A DNA stretch of 64,000 nt from Paenibacillus pabuli (GTDB lineage Bacteria > Bacillota > Bacilli > Paenibacillales > Paenibacillaceae), in NCBI RefSeq assembly GCF_039831995.1, contig NZ_JBDOIO010000005.1:62001-126000 (forward strand). The letters run 5' to 3'. Below the pieces are notes generated by a model. That model saw nothing but the letters and a program-made list of their open reading frames with translations. It ran no database searches and was not told the origin of the DNA. How positions within the stretch are numbered: position 1 is the first letter of the stretch; every line of letters starts with the position of its first letter. Made by a program: the position numbers and the translations under genes. Positions 32,801 to 41,995 of the stretch are shown piece after piece.

Positions 32801-35077
32801 TTAGATTTTCACTTGATATGAATCGTCACTTTTCAGAGACAAATTAGGGTTATAATAAGGATCTAAATCAATATATTTTTTCCAATGTTTATGCATATAA
32901 TCAATTTCAGACTGAAATCTTTTCAACTTTTCTGGTGTGTCCTCAACTCCTCTAGACTTGGACTCATGATGGTAAAGACCTATATTATTCAATACTACAT
33001 TGTAGTAGCCTTTTTCGAGCAACTTTAGACAAAAATCCACATCGTTAAAGGCAACGGATAACTCTTCTTCAAGTCCACTAACCTCATGATACACTTTCTT
33101 TCTCACCATTAAGCAGGCCGCCGTTACGACGGAACTGTTTCGGTTCACAAGCAATGCACCGAAGTATCCGGGGTCATTAGCCGATGCACATCTGAAGGCA
33201 TGCCCCGCAACACCTCCGAGCCCCATAATTACCCCTGAATGTTGTATAGTATTATCTGGGTATAGTAGCTTGACTCCAACAGCCCCTATATCCCTTTGAA
33301 TCGCATATCCTACCATTTCTTCTAACCAATTTGTATCTATAACTTCGATATCGTTGTTCAGCAGCAATACTAAGTCACCATTAGCCACTTCAACCGCAGC
33401 GTTATTCAACTTTGAGTAATTGAAAGGTATATTTAAAGATAGGATAGTTACCTTACCCGGCTCTAATTTTTTCCATTTATCAAACACTTCAAATGTCTTC
33501 TCTTCACTACTGCCGTTATCAACAATTATAATTTCGAAATTCTGATAAGTTGTCTTAGTGAATATAGATGTCAGACATGTATCGAGTATATCACTCATAT
33601 CTCTAGTTGGAATAACAATAGAGACAAGAGGTTTATTTTGAGTGGTGTAACGAACTCTATACATATTCGGATAATTTTTTAGCTCGACAATAGTCGCGTC
33701 CATGTTCCTTCTTATTATGGTATCTTCTAAAGCTCTAATACCTGCATAATGAGTATAATTCTTTACCGAAGCACCTGACGCGGTTGATTCTGGTATAGAT
33801 CTCCAATGATACAAGATTTTTGGGATATGATAAATCTTTTCAGTCAGTTCGCTAACCCTCAATACAAGATCGTAATCCTGACTTCCTTCATACCCTTTTC
33901 TAAAACCACCTACTTGGTCTACCAGACTTTTGCGGTATATACTGAAATGACAGGTATACATTTGGGATAGCAAAAGATCTGGAGACCAATCCGGCTTGAA
34001 ATACGGAGAGTGGCGGACACCTTCTTCACTGATTTTATCTTCGTCACTATAGACTATGTCAGCTTCGGGGTGTTGATTAAGAAGCTTAACATTTTCATAT
34101 AAGGCATTAATAGTAAGTTCATCATCATGATCTAGCAGACCTATGTATTCCCCTGTCGCTACATCTAGTGCTGAATTTGATGACTCTGATATATGCCCAT
34201 TTTCATCACGAAAAACTATCTTGATTCGACTGTCTTTTTGCGCGTATTCATTCAATACCTTTTTAATATGCGGTTTGTCGGAAGCATCATCGGCAATGCA
34301 AAGTTCCCAGTTAGGATAAAGTTGGTTTATAACCGAATCAATACATAGACGGAGCCATTTTTCTTCAACATTATAGACAGGAACAATAATCGATATAAGA
34401 GGCTTGTATGTCATTCGCACGATTTCATCTTTAATTCTTTTGGTATCAATAGATGTCAGCGCTTGATTTGCAACCCAGCTTTCATAGCTCCCTGTAGATC
34501 CAATGGCTTGATGGCCGGTATAGCCTTTAAACTTAGACCAAGTAGCCTTAAGGCCACTTGTCCGCAAAGTTTGAAAACCTTTCTTCAACAGCTGAAGAGT
34601 TACTTGATTTGTCAGTCCTTTTCGGTGAATGATTTCCCAGGCAAAACCAAGGACCATTTTAATTCGTGTCGTTTTTTTCAACCGTACATTCGTAAACATG
34701 AACTCTGCTTCATCTTCACCCGGATCAATTCTCAAATTTTGAGTTCCCGGAGGAATATAAACCGTAACTTCACGTTTCACAAACCCCTTCGGAATAGAAG
34801 AAAAAGTAAGGCTTTCGGACTCAGAAAATCCGTTCCCTTGATCCCAGTACATCTTAAGAGGGATAACGGACTTTGATTCAGATTCCCATTTAATCTTGTT
34901 CCAACCCGGAAAATACCTTCCAGTTACCAAAAAAGAGGGATCGTTTCCAGTCGAGATCCATTTCTCGTTTTTCATTTCTAAATGAGAAATAGGCTTTAGC
35001 CTTGCTCTTGTTTTAATTCCGAGTAATCCTGCTAAAGCAGGTTCAATCCGACTCTTCCACTTACTTCTGATGCTCAA
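32801..35077 (-). CDS. Two-domain GT2 glycosyltransferase with N-terminal beta-rich module
   Basis: I place the start at the TTG at 35077, which has AGGGGGA upstream; the frame is open to a TTG at 35107 inside the previous gene. The 758 residues hold a module at about 40-135 (YWDQGNGFSESES, LRIDPG). GT2 domain 1 (about 225-450) has ISIIVPVYN, LLDHDDE and EGSQDYDL. GT2 domain 2 (about 480-750) has VSIVIPTRD, LLLNNDIE and FNDVDFCLKL. Tandem GT2 enzymes of this kind extend rhamnan-like chains by adding two linkages in turn. The upstream methyltransferase and this enzyme together resemble Geobacillus WsaE, where such parts are fused. Confidence 0.88.
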   Translation of the reverse strand: MSIRSKWKSRIEPALAGLLGIKTRARLKPISHLEMKNEKWISTGNDPSFLVTGRYFPGWNKIKWESESKSVIPLKMYWDQGNGFSESESLTFSSIPKGFVKREVTVYIPPGTQNLRIDPGEDEAEFMFTNVRLKKTTRIKMVLGFAWEIIHRKGLTNQVTLQLLKKGFQTLRTSGLKATWSKFKGYTGHQAIGSTGSYESWVANQALTSIDTKRIKDEIVRMTYKPLISIIVPVYNVEEKWLRLCIDSVINQLYPNWELCIADDASDKPHIKKVLNEYAQKDSRIKIVFRDENGHISESSNSALDVATGEYIGLLDHDDELTINALYENVKLLNQHPEADIVYSDEDKISEEGVRHSPYFKPDWSPDLLLSQMYTCHFSIYRKSLVDQVGGFRKGYEGSQDYDLVLRVSELTEKIYHIPKILYHWRSIPESTASGASVKNYTHYAGIRALEDTIIRRNMDATIVELKNYPNMYRVRYTTQNKPLVSIVIPTRDMSDILDTCLTSIFTKTTYQNFEIIIVDNGSSEEKTFEVFDKWKKLEPGKVTILSLNIPFNYSKLNNAAVEVANGDLVLLLNNDIEVIDTNWLEEMVGYAIQRDIGAVGVKLLYPDNTIQHSGVIMGLGGVAGHAFRCASANDPGYFGALLVNRNSSVVTAACLMVRKKVYHEVSGLEEELSVAFNDVDFCLKLLEKGYYNVVLNNIGLYHHESKSRGVEDTPEKLKRFQSEIDYMHKHWKKYIDLDPYYNPNLSLKSDDSYQVKI

Positions 35078-35096
35078 AACCAGTCCCCCTAAATCA

Positions 35097-36698
35097 TCAT
35101 TTCCCAATTAATTTTTTAATCAGTTTAGCCGTTTTCCAAAATTTGGAGCTCTCGACATCCTGAAGTTGTTGGTGAGCTTTATTAAATTCTGATTCCAAAG
35201 TTTCATATTCACGATTCCGGTCCTCTAATGCCTGCTTTACTTCCATTATCGATTGCTCGTTATGTTGAATTCCCTGCTTGTGAAACTGCTCTATTTTCTG
35301 CTTGTCTAGTTCAGATAGATGAAGTTGATTGTTAAGATAGCGAATTTCATCCAACCTATTATTGGACTCTAACGTTATTCGTTTGTTGGTTTCTTGCAGT
35401 CGGCTAATTCCAAGAAACACCTTTTCAACTTCCAAAATCAGCCTTCGTTCATCTTTTGTTAACGATGTAACGTCAAAACTAATCGAATCAATTGAAACTG
35501 GTTTGGAAAAGTTCAATATGAGAAAAGGGTCGTCGTTAGAAAATCCATATATATCGTCAAAAGAGTATATATAATTCCCATCCTCGAAGTACTCTTCAAC
35601 CAGCTCTCCTTGTTGATTTCTAATTGTTATATTATCAAATTTAAATATTCCCTTTCGATCAGAAGGGTCAATTCGTATAGACTTAATCGGTTCCACTCTA
35701 CTATAGTTCCACAAAAACTTATGAATAGGCCTATTTTCGTCTACATCGATTTTAAAGCTTTCTTCCTCATTGAACCCTTTACCGCTATCTGTAAATACTT
35801 GAATTTTATCTTGTACACTTTTATCCTGTACTTCTGTCTCAACAATTTTTTTATTAACAAGCATCGTCGCCAAAGAAAAGAATGTTGTCTTAAATCTTTG
35901 CAATTCTTCAAGATGTCTTGGCGCCATGTTAATCAGGCTTCTCTTTTCAATAAGCTCCGACATGCCACGATCTTTGCTGCAAATAAAAATTTTCCGGTAA
36001 GAATCTTCAGCATAATCTTCAGCAAAAATATTTGCATTGTAAAAGCGATCTAGCTCCATACGATAGTACTGCAACTCTGGAAAACAAGCGGCCACAAAAT
36101 GAATCTCCATCATACTTTCCCAGATTGGTAGGCTGCCATGAGAAAGAACTCGATAATTCACCCCCAATTTATCCAAAAACATTTCGAGATCCTTTTGTAC
36201 AGGAAGTCCATTCTCAAAATGTTCAGCCAACCAGCGATAATCTTCTTGAACCAAAGATTTATATACAGCATTCGTTCTGCGTTCTGCTTTACTCACTGAT
36301 GGAGAAGCAAAAGGAGCCGTAATTATATAAAATTCGCTGCTAACTCGATGGATTTCACTAATAAAGTCATCCCTTTTATCAGGAGGTATATGTTCGAAGA
36401 CATCCAGCGCTACAACAATATCAAAATAATCATTGGAGAACTCCATTTTTGTTGCGTCTCCAAGGATGTAATCCGGATGTTTTTGCAGATCGGCCGGCAG
36501 TTCGATATCCAAATACTTAATTGAATCTCGAGGAAGAAACTTTTCTAAATTACGGTGTTCGTTAGCGCCTACTTCAAGTATTGTAAATTGTTCGTTTGCT
36601 TTTCTCATACTCTCTATTGCATCCGCTACATTTTTATATCGCTGAAACTGATCGAACGCTACATTGTTATAATGTTGATCGGATAAAGGACTATTCAT
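35097..36698 (-). CDS. SAM-dependent methyltransferase with beta-rich module and coiled-coil tail
   Basis: The 533-residue protein begins with a class I methyltransferase: ILEVGANEHRNLEKF near 40 (SAM loop), LGDATKMEF near 79 and VVALDVFEHIPP near 95. A second part (about 298-412) contains QVFTDSGKGFNEEES and IRIDPSD, a module shared with neighbours. A heptad-rich coiled coil (about 418-515) and a basic tail FWKTAKLIKKLIGK follow. Chain-capping enzymes such as WbdD combine methylation with a coiled coil that measures chain length. A similar capping role is inferred here from the exporter next door. It overlaps the Wzt gene by 4 bases. Confidence 0.82.
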   Translation of the reverse strand: MNSPLSDQHYNNVAFDQFQRYKNVADAIESMRKANEQFTILEVGANEHRNLEKFLPRDSIKYLDIELPADLQKHPDYILGDATKMEFSNDYFDIVVALDVFEHIPPDKRDDFISEIHRVSSEFYIITAPFASPSVSKAERRTNAVYKSLVQEDYRWLAEHFENGLPVQKDLEMFLDKLGVNYRVLSHGSLPIWESMMEIHFVAACFPELQYYRMELDRFYNANIFAEDYAEDSYRKIFICSKDRGMSELIEKRSLINMAPRHLEELQRFKTTFFSLATMLVNKKIVETEVQDKSVQDKIQVFTDSGKGFNEEESFKIDVDENRPIHKFLWNYSRVEPIKSIRIDPSDRKGIFKFDNITIRNQQGELVEEYFEDGNYIYSFDDIYGFSNDDPFLILNFSKPVSIDSISFDVTSLTKDERRLILEVEKVFLGISRLQETNKRITLESNNRLDEIRYLNNQLHLSELDKQKIEQFHKQGIQHNEQSIMEVKQALEDRNREYETLESEFNKAHQQLQDVESSKFWKTAKLIKKLIGK

Positions 36699-37915
36699 TT
36701 AACCACGTCCCATTCATGATTGATATAAACCAAACCTTCAGAAAAATACTTATTGGCAATCTTAAATGAGAGTATATTTTCCCGATAATTGAGACAAACG
36801 ATTCCTTCGTTATTAAAAATCCCTACATCTATGGAATAAGCGCCCCCAAGCAATGGAAGCTTTGGAATAATGTATTTCACTCGATGCTTTCCTCTCTTTG
36901 TAGGAATTGAAACCTTCTCAAGGAATGTGTTTGGACCAAAAATATAGTCACGTTTTGGAGTATAAATAGCAACACCTAAGAGTAAATCGGGAATTTCAGG
37001 CTCGTATACATCATAGTCAATCACGACTTCCAGCCTTTCATGTGTTCTAAAATTTTCCTTATTTATATGAGCCTCTGTTATATAAGCCAAAATATCTGGA
37101 TTCTCAGGCAAAACAAGCTCCTCTATTGCCTGATTCTCTTGAATATCTATAGTCACATTTCGCTTTACAATATGGTCTTCTATATAGTTTTTCATGAAGT
37201 CTTCATACTGATCGACGACTTCACTTGCATCGCCAATAGCTTCAACTACCCCATCCTTAATCCAAACTGCTTTATTACAAAACCTCTTCACTTGCTCTAC
37301 GGCATGAGATACAAAAAGAATAGTTGTCCCTTTTGATTTCAGTTCCTTCATCTTGTCAATACACTTTGTTTGGAATCTGATGTCTCCTACCGCCAACGCC
37401 TCATCTACAATCAGAATATCTGGATCCACATTAATGGATACGGCAAAAGCAAGTCTCGCGAACATTCCACTTGAATATACCTTGACCGGTTGATCGATAA
37501 ATGTACCAATATCAGCGAAATCAATAATCGCTGCTATTCTAGGTTCCATTTCCTCCCTCGAATATCCCATCATGAGTCCATTCAGATAAATATTTTCTCT
37601 ACCTGTATATTCGGGGTTAAAACCAGCACCAAGCTCAAGTATCGCTGCAATTTTCCCATCGACTTGAATATTTCCGCTTGTTGGTGATAGTACACCTGTA
37701 ATCATCTTCAACAGGGTCGATTTACCTGATCCATTTTTCCCTAAAATACCCAGTGCATCACCTTTTTTAACCGAAAAGCTAACTCCATTCAAGGCAGAGA
37801 ATTCTCGATGATACTTTTTTTTAGTTATAGACAAAGCTTCTTTCAACCTATCTACCGGCTTATCATAAAGTTTATACGTTTTAACTACTTGCTCAATTTC
37901 AATTATAGGCTCCAT
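36695..37915 (-). CDS. wzt: Polysaccharide ABC exporter ATP-binding protein, Wzt type
   Basis: The 406-residue protein starts at the second of two adjacent ATGs (37915), 7 bases after AGGAG; 37918 is possible. The ATPase domain has Walker A GILGKNGSGKSTLL near 55, the signature VKVYSSGMFARLAFA near 143 and Walker B DILIVDEALAVGD near 167. A C-terminal Ig-like domain (about 255-405, with LLLGVAIYTPKRDYIFGPNT) is of the Wzt type that recognises the capped end of the glycan. It pairs with the permease immediately upstream. Confidence 0.93.
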   Translation of the reverse strand: MEPIIEIEQVVKTYKLYDKPVDRLKEALSITKKKYHREFSALNGVSFSVKKGDALGILGKNGSGKSTLLKMITGVLSPTSGNIQVDGKIAAILELGAGFNPEYTGRENIYLNGLMMGYSREEMEPRIAAIIDFADIGTFIDQPVKVYSSGMFARLAFAVSINVDPDILIVDEALAVGDIRFQTKCIDKMKELKSKGTTILFVSHAVEQVKRFCNKAVWIKDGVVEAIGDASEVVDQYEDFMKNYIEDHIVKRNVTIDIQENQAIEELVLPENPDILAYITEAHINKENFRTHERLEVVIDYDVYEPEIPDLLLGVAIYTPKRDYIFGPNTFLEKVSIPTKRGKHRVKYIIPKLPLLGGAYSIDVGIFNNEGIVCLNYRENILSFKIANKYFSEGLVYINHEWDVVK

Positions 37916-37925
37916 CATTTCACTC

Positions 37926-39296
37926 CTAGAGCACATCAGAAAAGTGTGATTTTAATTTTTTGAACGTGAGAACTCCTAGTGTTAACATACTAAAACAGAA
38001 GAACCAAAAATAAAGCATTTCATACGGTCTCTCATAGAATATTACATGGTCTATCAATGAATCCCTGAACCCTTGAACAATATAGAACATTGGATTGAGT
38101 TTAAAAATAAACGCCCAGAAATCATTCAACATAGTAACAGGCCACCCAATAGGCGTGAACCAAAAACCCATTTGTAAGAGAATACCGATAATTTGATTTA
38201 AATCCTTAAAGAATAGAACAAGCGAAGCAGACAGTAATGACATTGAAAAGACTAAAAAAATCATACATATTAAATAGTAAAGTATTTGAACTGTATATAC
38301 TGTTGGATAATATCCATAAACACAATAGACAATAAAAATAAATAGAATAAAAAATACATGAACAAAAAGTGCAGAACCTATTTTTACGAAAGGTAACAAC
38401 TCAATACGAAAAACTACCTTTTTAACTAGATAACTGTACTCAATAAATGCATTAGTCGCACCAGAAAAAGCTTCCGAAAAAAAGAACCATGGAATAATTC
38501 CAGCTATAAACCAAAGAATAAAAGGCACCTCTGCTACATCACCACTTCTTAAGCCCACTTGAAAAACGAACCAGTAAGTTACGATTGTCAACAATGGAGT
38601 AATAAATCCCCATACTACACCAAGATAAGAAGAGGCAAATTTTGTTTTAAAATCATTTTTCGCCAGATTGAGTGCTAAATTTCTACTTTGATATATGGGC
38701 TTAAGCAATTCTAAACTCTTTTTCAAGTGTCGAACTATAAAAGCCGTCAACACGGCTACTAATACACTGCCTAATAAATTCACGACTATATGAAGTATAC
38801 TGAATCCATTAAAAATAGCAGAAGCTATAGGAGTAAAATCAAATGCAATATACGGATCGCCTCCTATAGATTCAATGAGCAAGGTTTGATTTTGCTTTTT
38901 CTCAATTTTGACTTCATTAGTATTAATACTCAATTTTTCTACCTGTATATGTTGCGTGGATATGGCTTTAGCTTCCGCATTACGAATAGATATGTCAGCT
39001 TTTTGCGTCCCGAGATCAATCCGAACTTTTAAAGTATTATTTGGAAGTTCATAATTCATTTTTTTCCATTGACCAGGTTTATCATAAATTAAATGTTTTG
39101 ACTGAGCCTCGTTCCATTCACCACCCTCAGCAGATGTTAGAAAGAACACTTGATAGTCGTCTTCGTTGGGAGCATTTACTTCAAAACTAAAAGAGACACT
39201 TACCGAATCTTTTTGATAATTATCAATTAAACGAAATGAACCAACAAAAGCGATAACTGCAACAAATAATAGAATTAGTCGTTTAAACAAAGACAT
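37926..39296 (-). CDS. wzm: Polysaccharide ABC exporter permease (Wzm/TagG type) with extra external domain
   Basis: The ATG at 39296 (MSLFKRLILLF) has AAGGAG 7 bases upstream; the frame is open to 39314. The last 250 residues are a normal six-helix ABC-2 permease, including NLAKNDFKTKFASSYLGVVW near 206 and MGFWFTPIGWP near 375. Ahead of it are a helix (6-24), about 135 external residues with QVFFLTSAEGGEWNEAQS and VRIDLG, and a second helix (about 165-188). Typical Wzm proteins are about 260 residues, so this is a fusion of about 200 extra residues. It is the first gene of the minus-strand glycan operon. Confidence 0.9.
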   Translation of the reverse strand: MSLFKRLILLFVAVIAFVGSFRLIDNYQKDSVSVSFSFEVNAPNEDDYQVFFLTSAEGGEWNEAQSKHLIYDKPGQWKKMNYELPNNTLKVRIDLGTQKADISIRNAEAKAISTQHIQVEKLSINTNEVKIEKKQNQTLLIESIGGDPYIAFDFTPIASAIFNGFSILHIVVNLLGSVLVAVLTAFIVRHLKKSLELLKPIYQSRNLALNLAKNDFKTKFASSYLGVVWGFITPLLTIVTYWFVFQVGLRSGDVAEVPFILWFIAGIIPWFFFSEAFSGATNAFIEYSYLVKKVVFRIELLPFVKIGSALFVHVFFILFIFIVYCVYGYYPTVYTVQILYYLICMIFLVFSMSLLSASLVLFFKDLNQIIGILLQMGFWFTPIGWPVTMLNDFWAFIFKLNPMFYIVQGFRDSLIDHVIFYERPYEMLYFWFFCFSMLTLGVLTFKKLKSHFSDVL

Positions 39297-39365
39297 TAAA
39301 AAGCTCCTTAACATTAGAGTACTCTATCTTTTTTCATAAATTTATAAATCTATAGCTTTTCTACT

Positions 39366-39395
39366 TTGGCCTATCCCATTATGTTATGCTAAAAT
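39366..39395 (+). promoter_or_regulatory. Probable promoter of the O-antigen-ligase-like gene
   Basis: TTGGCC at 39366-39371, an 18-base spacer with an extended TGC, and TAAAAT at 39390-39395. The ribosome site lies about 20 bases downstream of the expected start. Confidence 0.55.
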
Positions 39396-39429
39396 ATTGT
39401 CGTATCTACAAGAAAAGGAGAATCACACC

Positions 39430-41895
39430 TTGTCGAATCCAGTATACGGGAAATCTAATAAGACGTCGAGTAAAGCAAATAGCAGCTCGACTACGCCACT
39501 GCTATGGACACTAACCATAGGACTCATCTTATTTTTACTCTGGTCCTCTTTCCAAGTTGCGTTATTTAATGGGCAATTGCTTCAATACGAGGGTCCCATT
39601 TATTGGGCAGTTGCGATTTCAACCCTCCTATTCGTTATTTGGGCAGCTACCTATTTTAAACACATGAACCTAGAAACACAGCAAGATTGGCTTAAGATTG
39701 CGGTAATATTACTTCCACTTACCTACGTACTTTCACTTGTAAGTGCAGCATCAAAATATTTGGCAGTCAACATGATTCTTATCCAATGTATCTATGCCAT
39801 GATCTTTGTAATGACTATGTATCTGCTCAAAAACGACAAAATCAATCATATCATACAATCTTCCTTAATAGGAATTGCATATGTAATTGTAGTTTTTGGA
39901 TTGTTAAACTGGCTGGGAGCATTCAGTTTAGCGGGCAAGCTAGTCGGATGGTTCTCTTCTGGTGTTATTAACGGTGTATACAACCAAGCGATTTGGAACG
40001 ATTCTAACGGCCCAAGACTTGCATCGGTATTTCAATATCCTAATACTTACGCAGCTTTCCTGATGGCATTTTTGTTTATTACCATTTTCAGTATGATCCG
40101 TTCCAAAAAAGTGTACACGCAGTTACTGCATGGCTTCATGCTTGTGCCAGTTATCCTGTCACTACTGCTGACGCTTTCCCGTACGGGTCTTGTCATGCTT
40201 CCAATTGTTTTTGTTATTCTGTTACTAATGTTAAAACCTGCTAAGCAAATTCTGTGGTTTATCTATAGCGGAATAGCTGCAATCGGTACACTAGTTGTGT
40301 TGAATCCAATAAATACAGCAGGACTGGAATTGCAACAACAGTTTTCCAACTCTCTCGCAGCTAAAGGTTGGATGTATCTAATTACTGCATCCATAATCGT
40401 GGCTCTCGTATGTTGGGTTACCCAACGTTGGATCGCACCACGACTGGAGAACAAACTTCAATCCTGGTCAGCTCGAAAGGGCTCCAGTCTATGGATCCCA
40501 CTAGGGTCGGTTATTTTGACAGTCATTGTTGCCGTGCTTCTGCTCGGCACGAGTGTGCGCAACATTTTGCCGGACAGTATTAGCACACGACTTGAAAACA
40601 TCAATTTTCAACAACACAGTGTGCTCGAACGGATTACTTTTTATAAAGATGCCACAAAACTATTTGCGGACTATCCAATCATAGGTGCCGGGGGTGGAGC
40701 TTGGACCACCTTGTATGAAAAGTATCAGAACAATCCTTATGTCAGCGCTCAAGCTCACAACTTCTTCATGCAGTACCTCGTTGAGGTTGGAATCGTAGGA
40801 TTTATTATTTTTATGGCATTTATACTCTTTGTTTTCTATCAATATGTGCGTAGCTATGTCAAAAGGAGTGAGGAAGAACGCGAATCTCATTTTGTGTACT
40901 TCATCCTGTCCATGTCTATTCTGGTACTGAGTATCCTTGATTTCAATATGAGTTATGTCTTTATTGGAATTCTTGTTTTCCTTGGTCTCGGTGGAATGGC
41001 TGCTGCGATGGATCCTAATCCGATGCGTCGATTGAAGCTTAGTGACTCTACAGCACGTGGAATGTACAGCGCAATTGCCGGGGTAGCTATAATTCTCCTA
41101 CTCATTATATCTGTTCGCTTCCTGCAAGCTAACCATTATGCTTACGAGGCAAAAGAGGTAGCTCAAACTAGTCAGGACTTCCAGGAGATCAAAGCGCCAC
41201 TCGATAAAGATCTGTCGATTCGCAGCACACATACAGATTCGTTGCTGATGCTTGCTTCTCTTTATCAACAGGGCTATAAGCAGACACACGATGACCAGTT
41301 CTATACGGTCTCTGTAGAGTTACTTCAACGCGGTCTTGAAGCAGAGCCATTTAATAAGGGCATAGTTAAGCAACTCATGAGTATATACGAATTGAAGGGT
41401 GAATTTGACCAAGCCTATGCTCTCCAAAAAGAGTACGCTAACAACTACATCTGGGATATGGATTGGTATGAACAGCTGATCAGCCGTTCGTTCAATCTCG
41501 GATATCAGGCACTTGGACAAGTCGACACGGCAAAGAAGGAAGCCTACTTCACTTCAGGTCTGGATGCATATCAACATGTTGTAGATGGCGTAGAACATCT
41601 GAAGACTCTCCCTGAAGGACAGCTTCAAGGGCAGCCATTCGAGCTCACTCCAACAATGATCCTGAATGCAGGGAAAATGAAATACATGCTAAATGATTTC
41701 GCTGGAGCTGCAGCGATTCTTAAGGGTGGAATTGCTGAGGATCTGTCCGATGCGACCAACCGTGAAATTGCTCGTTGGTACCTTGCCGCTCTGACGAAGG
41801 ACGGCCAACAGGATAAAGCGGTGTATGATAAATTGATTTCTGTTGCACCTAATGAAGCTGACGAGATTAAACAGATTGCTGAACTGAACTTCTAA
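39430..41895 (+). CDS. O-antigen-ligase-like membrane protein with C-terminal repeat domain
   Basis: The start is taken as TTG at 39430, 9 bases after AAGGAG; the frame is open from 39397. The 821-residue protein has about twelve membrane helices over residues 25-570, with the large external loop of the Wzy/WaaL family (GAGGGAWTTLYEKY near 418, AQAHNFFMQYLVEVG near 440). A soluble C-terminal part of about 240 residues looks like TPR-type helical repeats. Enzymes of this family transfer lipid-linked glycans to lipid or protein, or polymerise repeats. In an S-layer-like glycan locus a protein ligase role is attractive but unproven. It is read away from the rest of the locus. Confidence 0.85.
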   Translation: MSNPVYGKSNKTSSKANSSSTTPLLWTLTIGLILFLLWSSFQVALFNGQLLQYEGPIYWAVAISTLLFVIWAATYFKHMNLETQQDWLKIAVILLPLTYVLSLVSAASKYLAVNMILIQCIYAMIFVMTMYLLKNDKINHIIQSSLIGIAYVIVVFGLLNWLGAFSLAGKLVGWFSSGVINGVYNQAIWNDSNGPRLASVFQYPNTYAAFLMAFLFITIFSMIRSKKVYTQLLHGFMLVPVILSLLLTLSRTGLVMLPIVFVILLLMLKPAKQILWFIYSGIAAIGTLVVLNPINTAGLELQQQFSNSLAAKGWMYLITASIIVALVCWVTQRWIAPRLENKLQSWSARKGSSLWIPLGSVILTVIVAVLLLGTSVRNILPDSISTRLENINFQQHSVLERITFYKDATKLFADYPIIGAGGGAWTTLYEKYQNNPYVSAQAHNFFMQYLVEVGIVGFIIFMAFILFVFYQYVRSYVKRSEEERESHFVYFILSMSILVLSILDFNMSYVFIGILVFLGLGGMAAAMDPNPMRRLKLSDSTARGMYSAIAGVAIILLLIISVRFLQANHYAYEAKEVAQTSQDFQEIKAPLDKDLSIRSTHTDSLLMLASLYQQGYKQTHDDQFYTVSVELLQRGLEAEPFNKGIVKQLMSIYELKGEFDQAYALQKEYANNYIWDMDWYEQLISRSFNLGYQALGQVDTAKKEAYFTSGLDAYQHVVDGVEHLKTLPEGQLQGQPFELTPTMILNAGKMKYMLNDFAGAAAILKGGIAEDLSDATNREIARWYLAALTKDGQQDKAVYDKLISVAPNEADEIKQIAELNF

Positions 41896-41937
41896 CAAAA
41901 AAGTGTCCTAACGATACTATCAATAATATTTCACACT

Positions 41938-41973
41938 AAAAAAAGGTTTGCCCTAGATGGGCAAACCTTTTTT
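41938..41973. terminator. Bidirectional terminator between the ligase-like gene and gtaB
   Basis: AAAGGTTTGCCC and GGGCAAACCTTT make a perfect 12-base stem with a TAGAT loop, flanked by A and T runs, so it works for both converging genes. Confidence 0.93.
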
Positions 41974-41995
41974 CTCTAAACCTTTAGAAAGCAAG

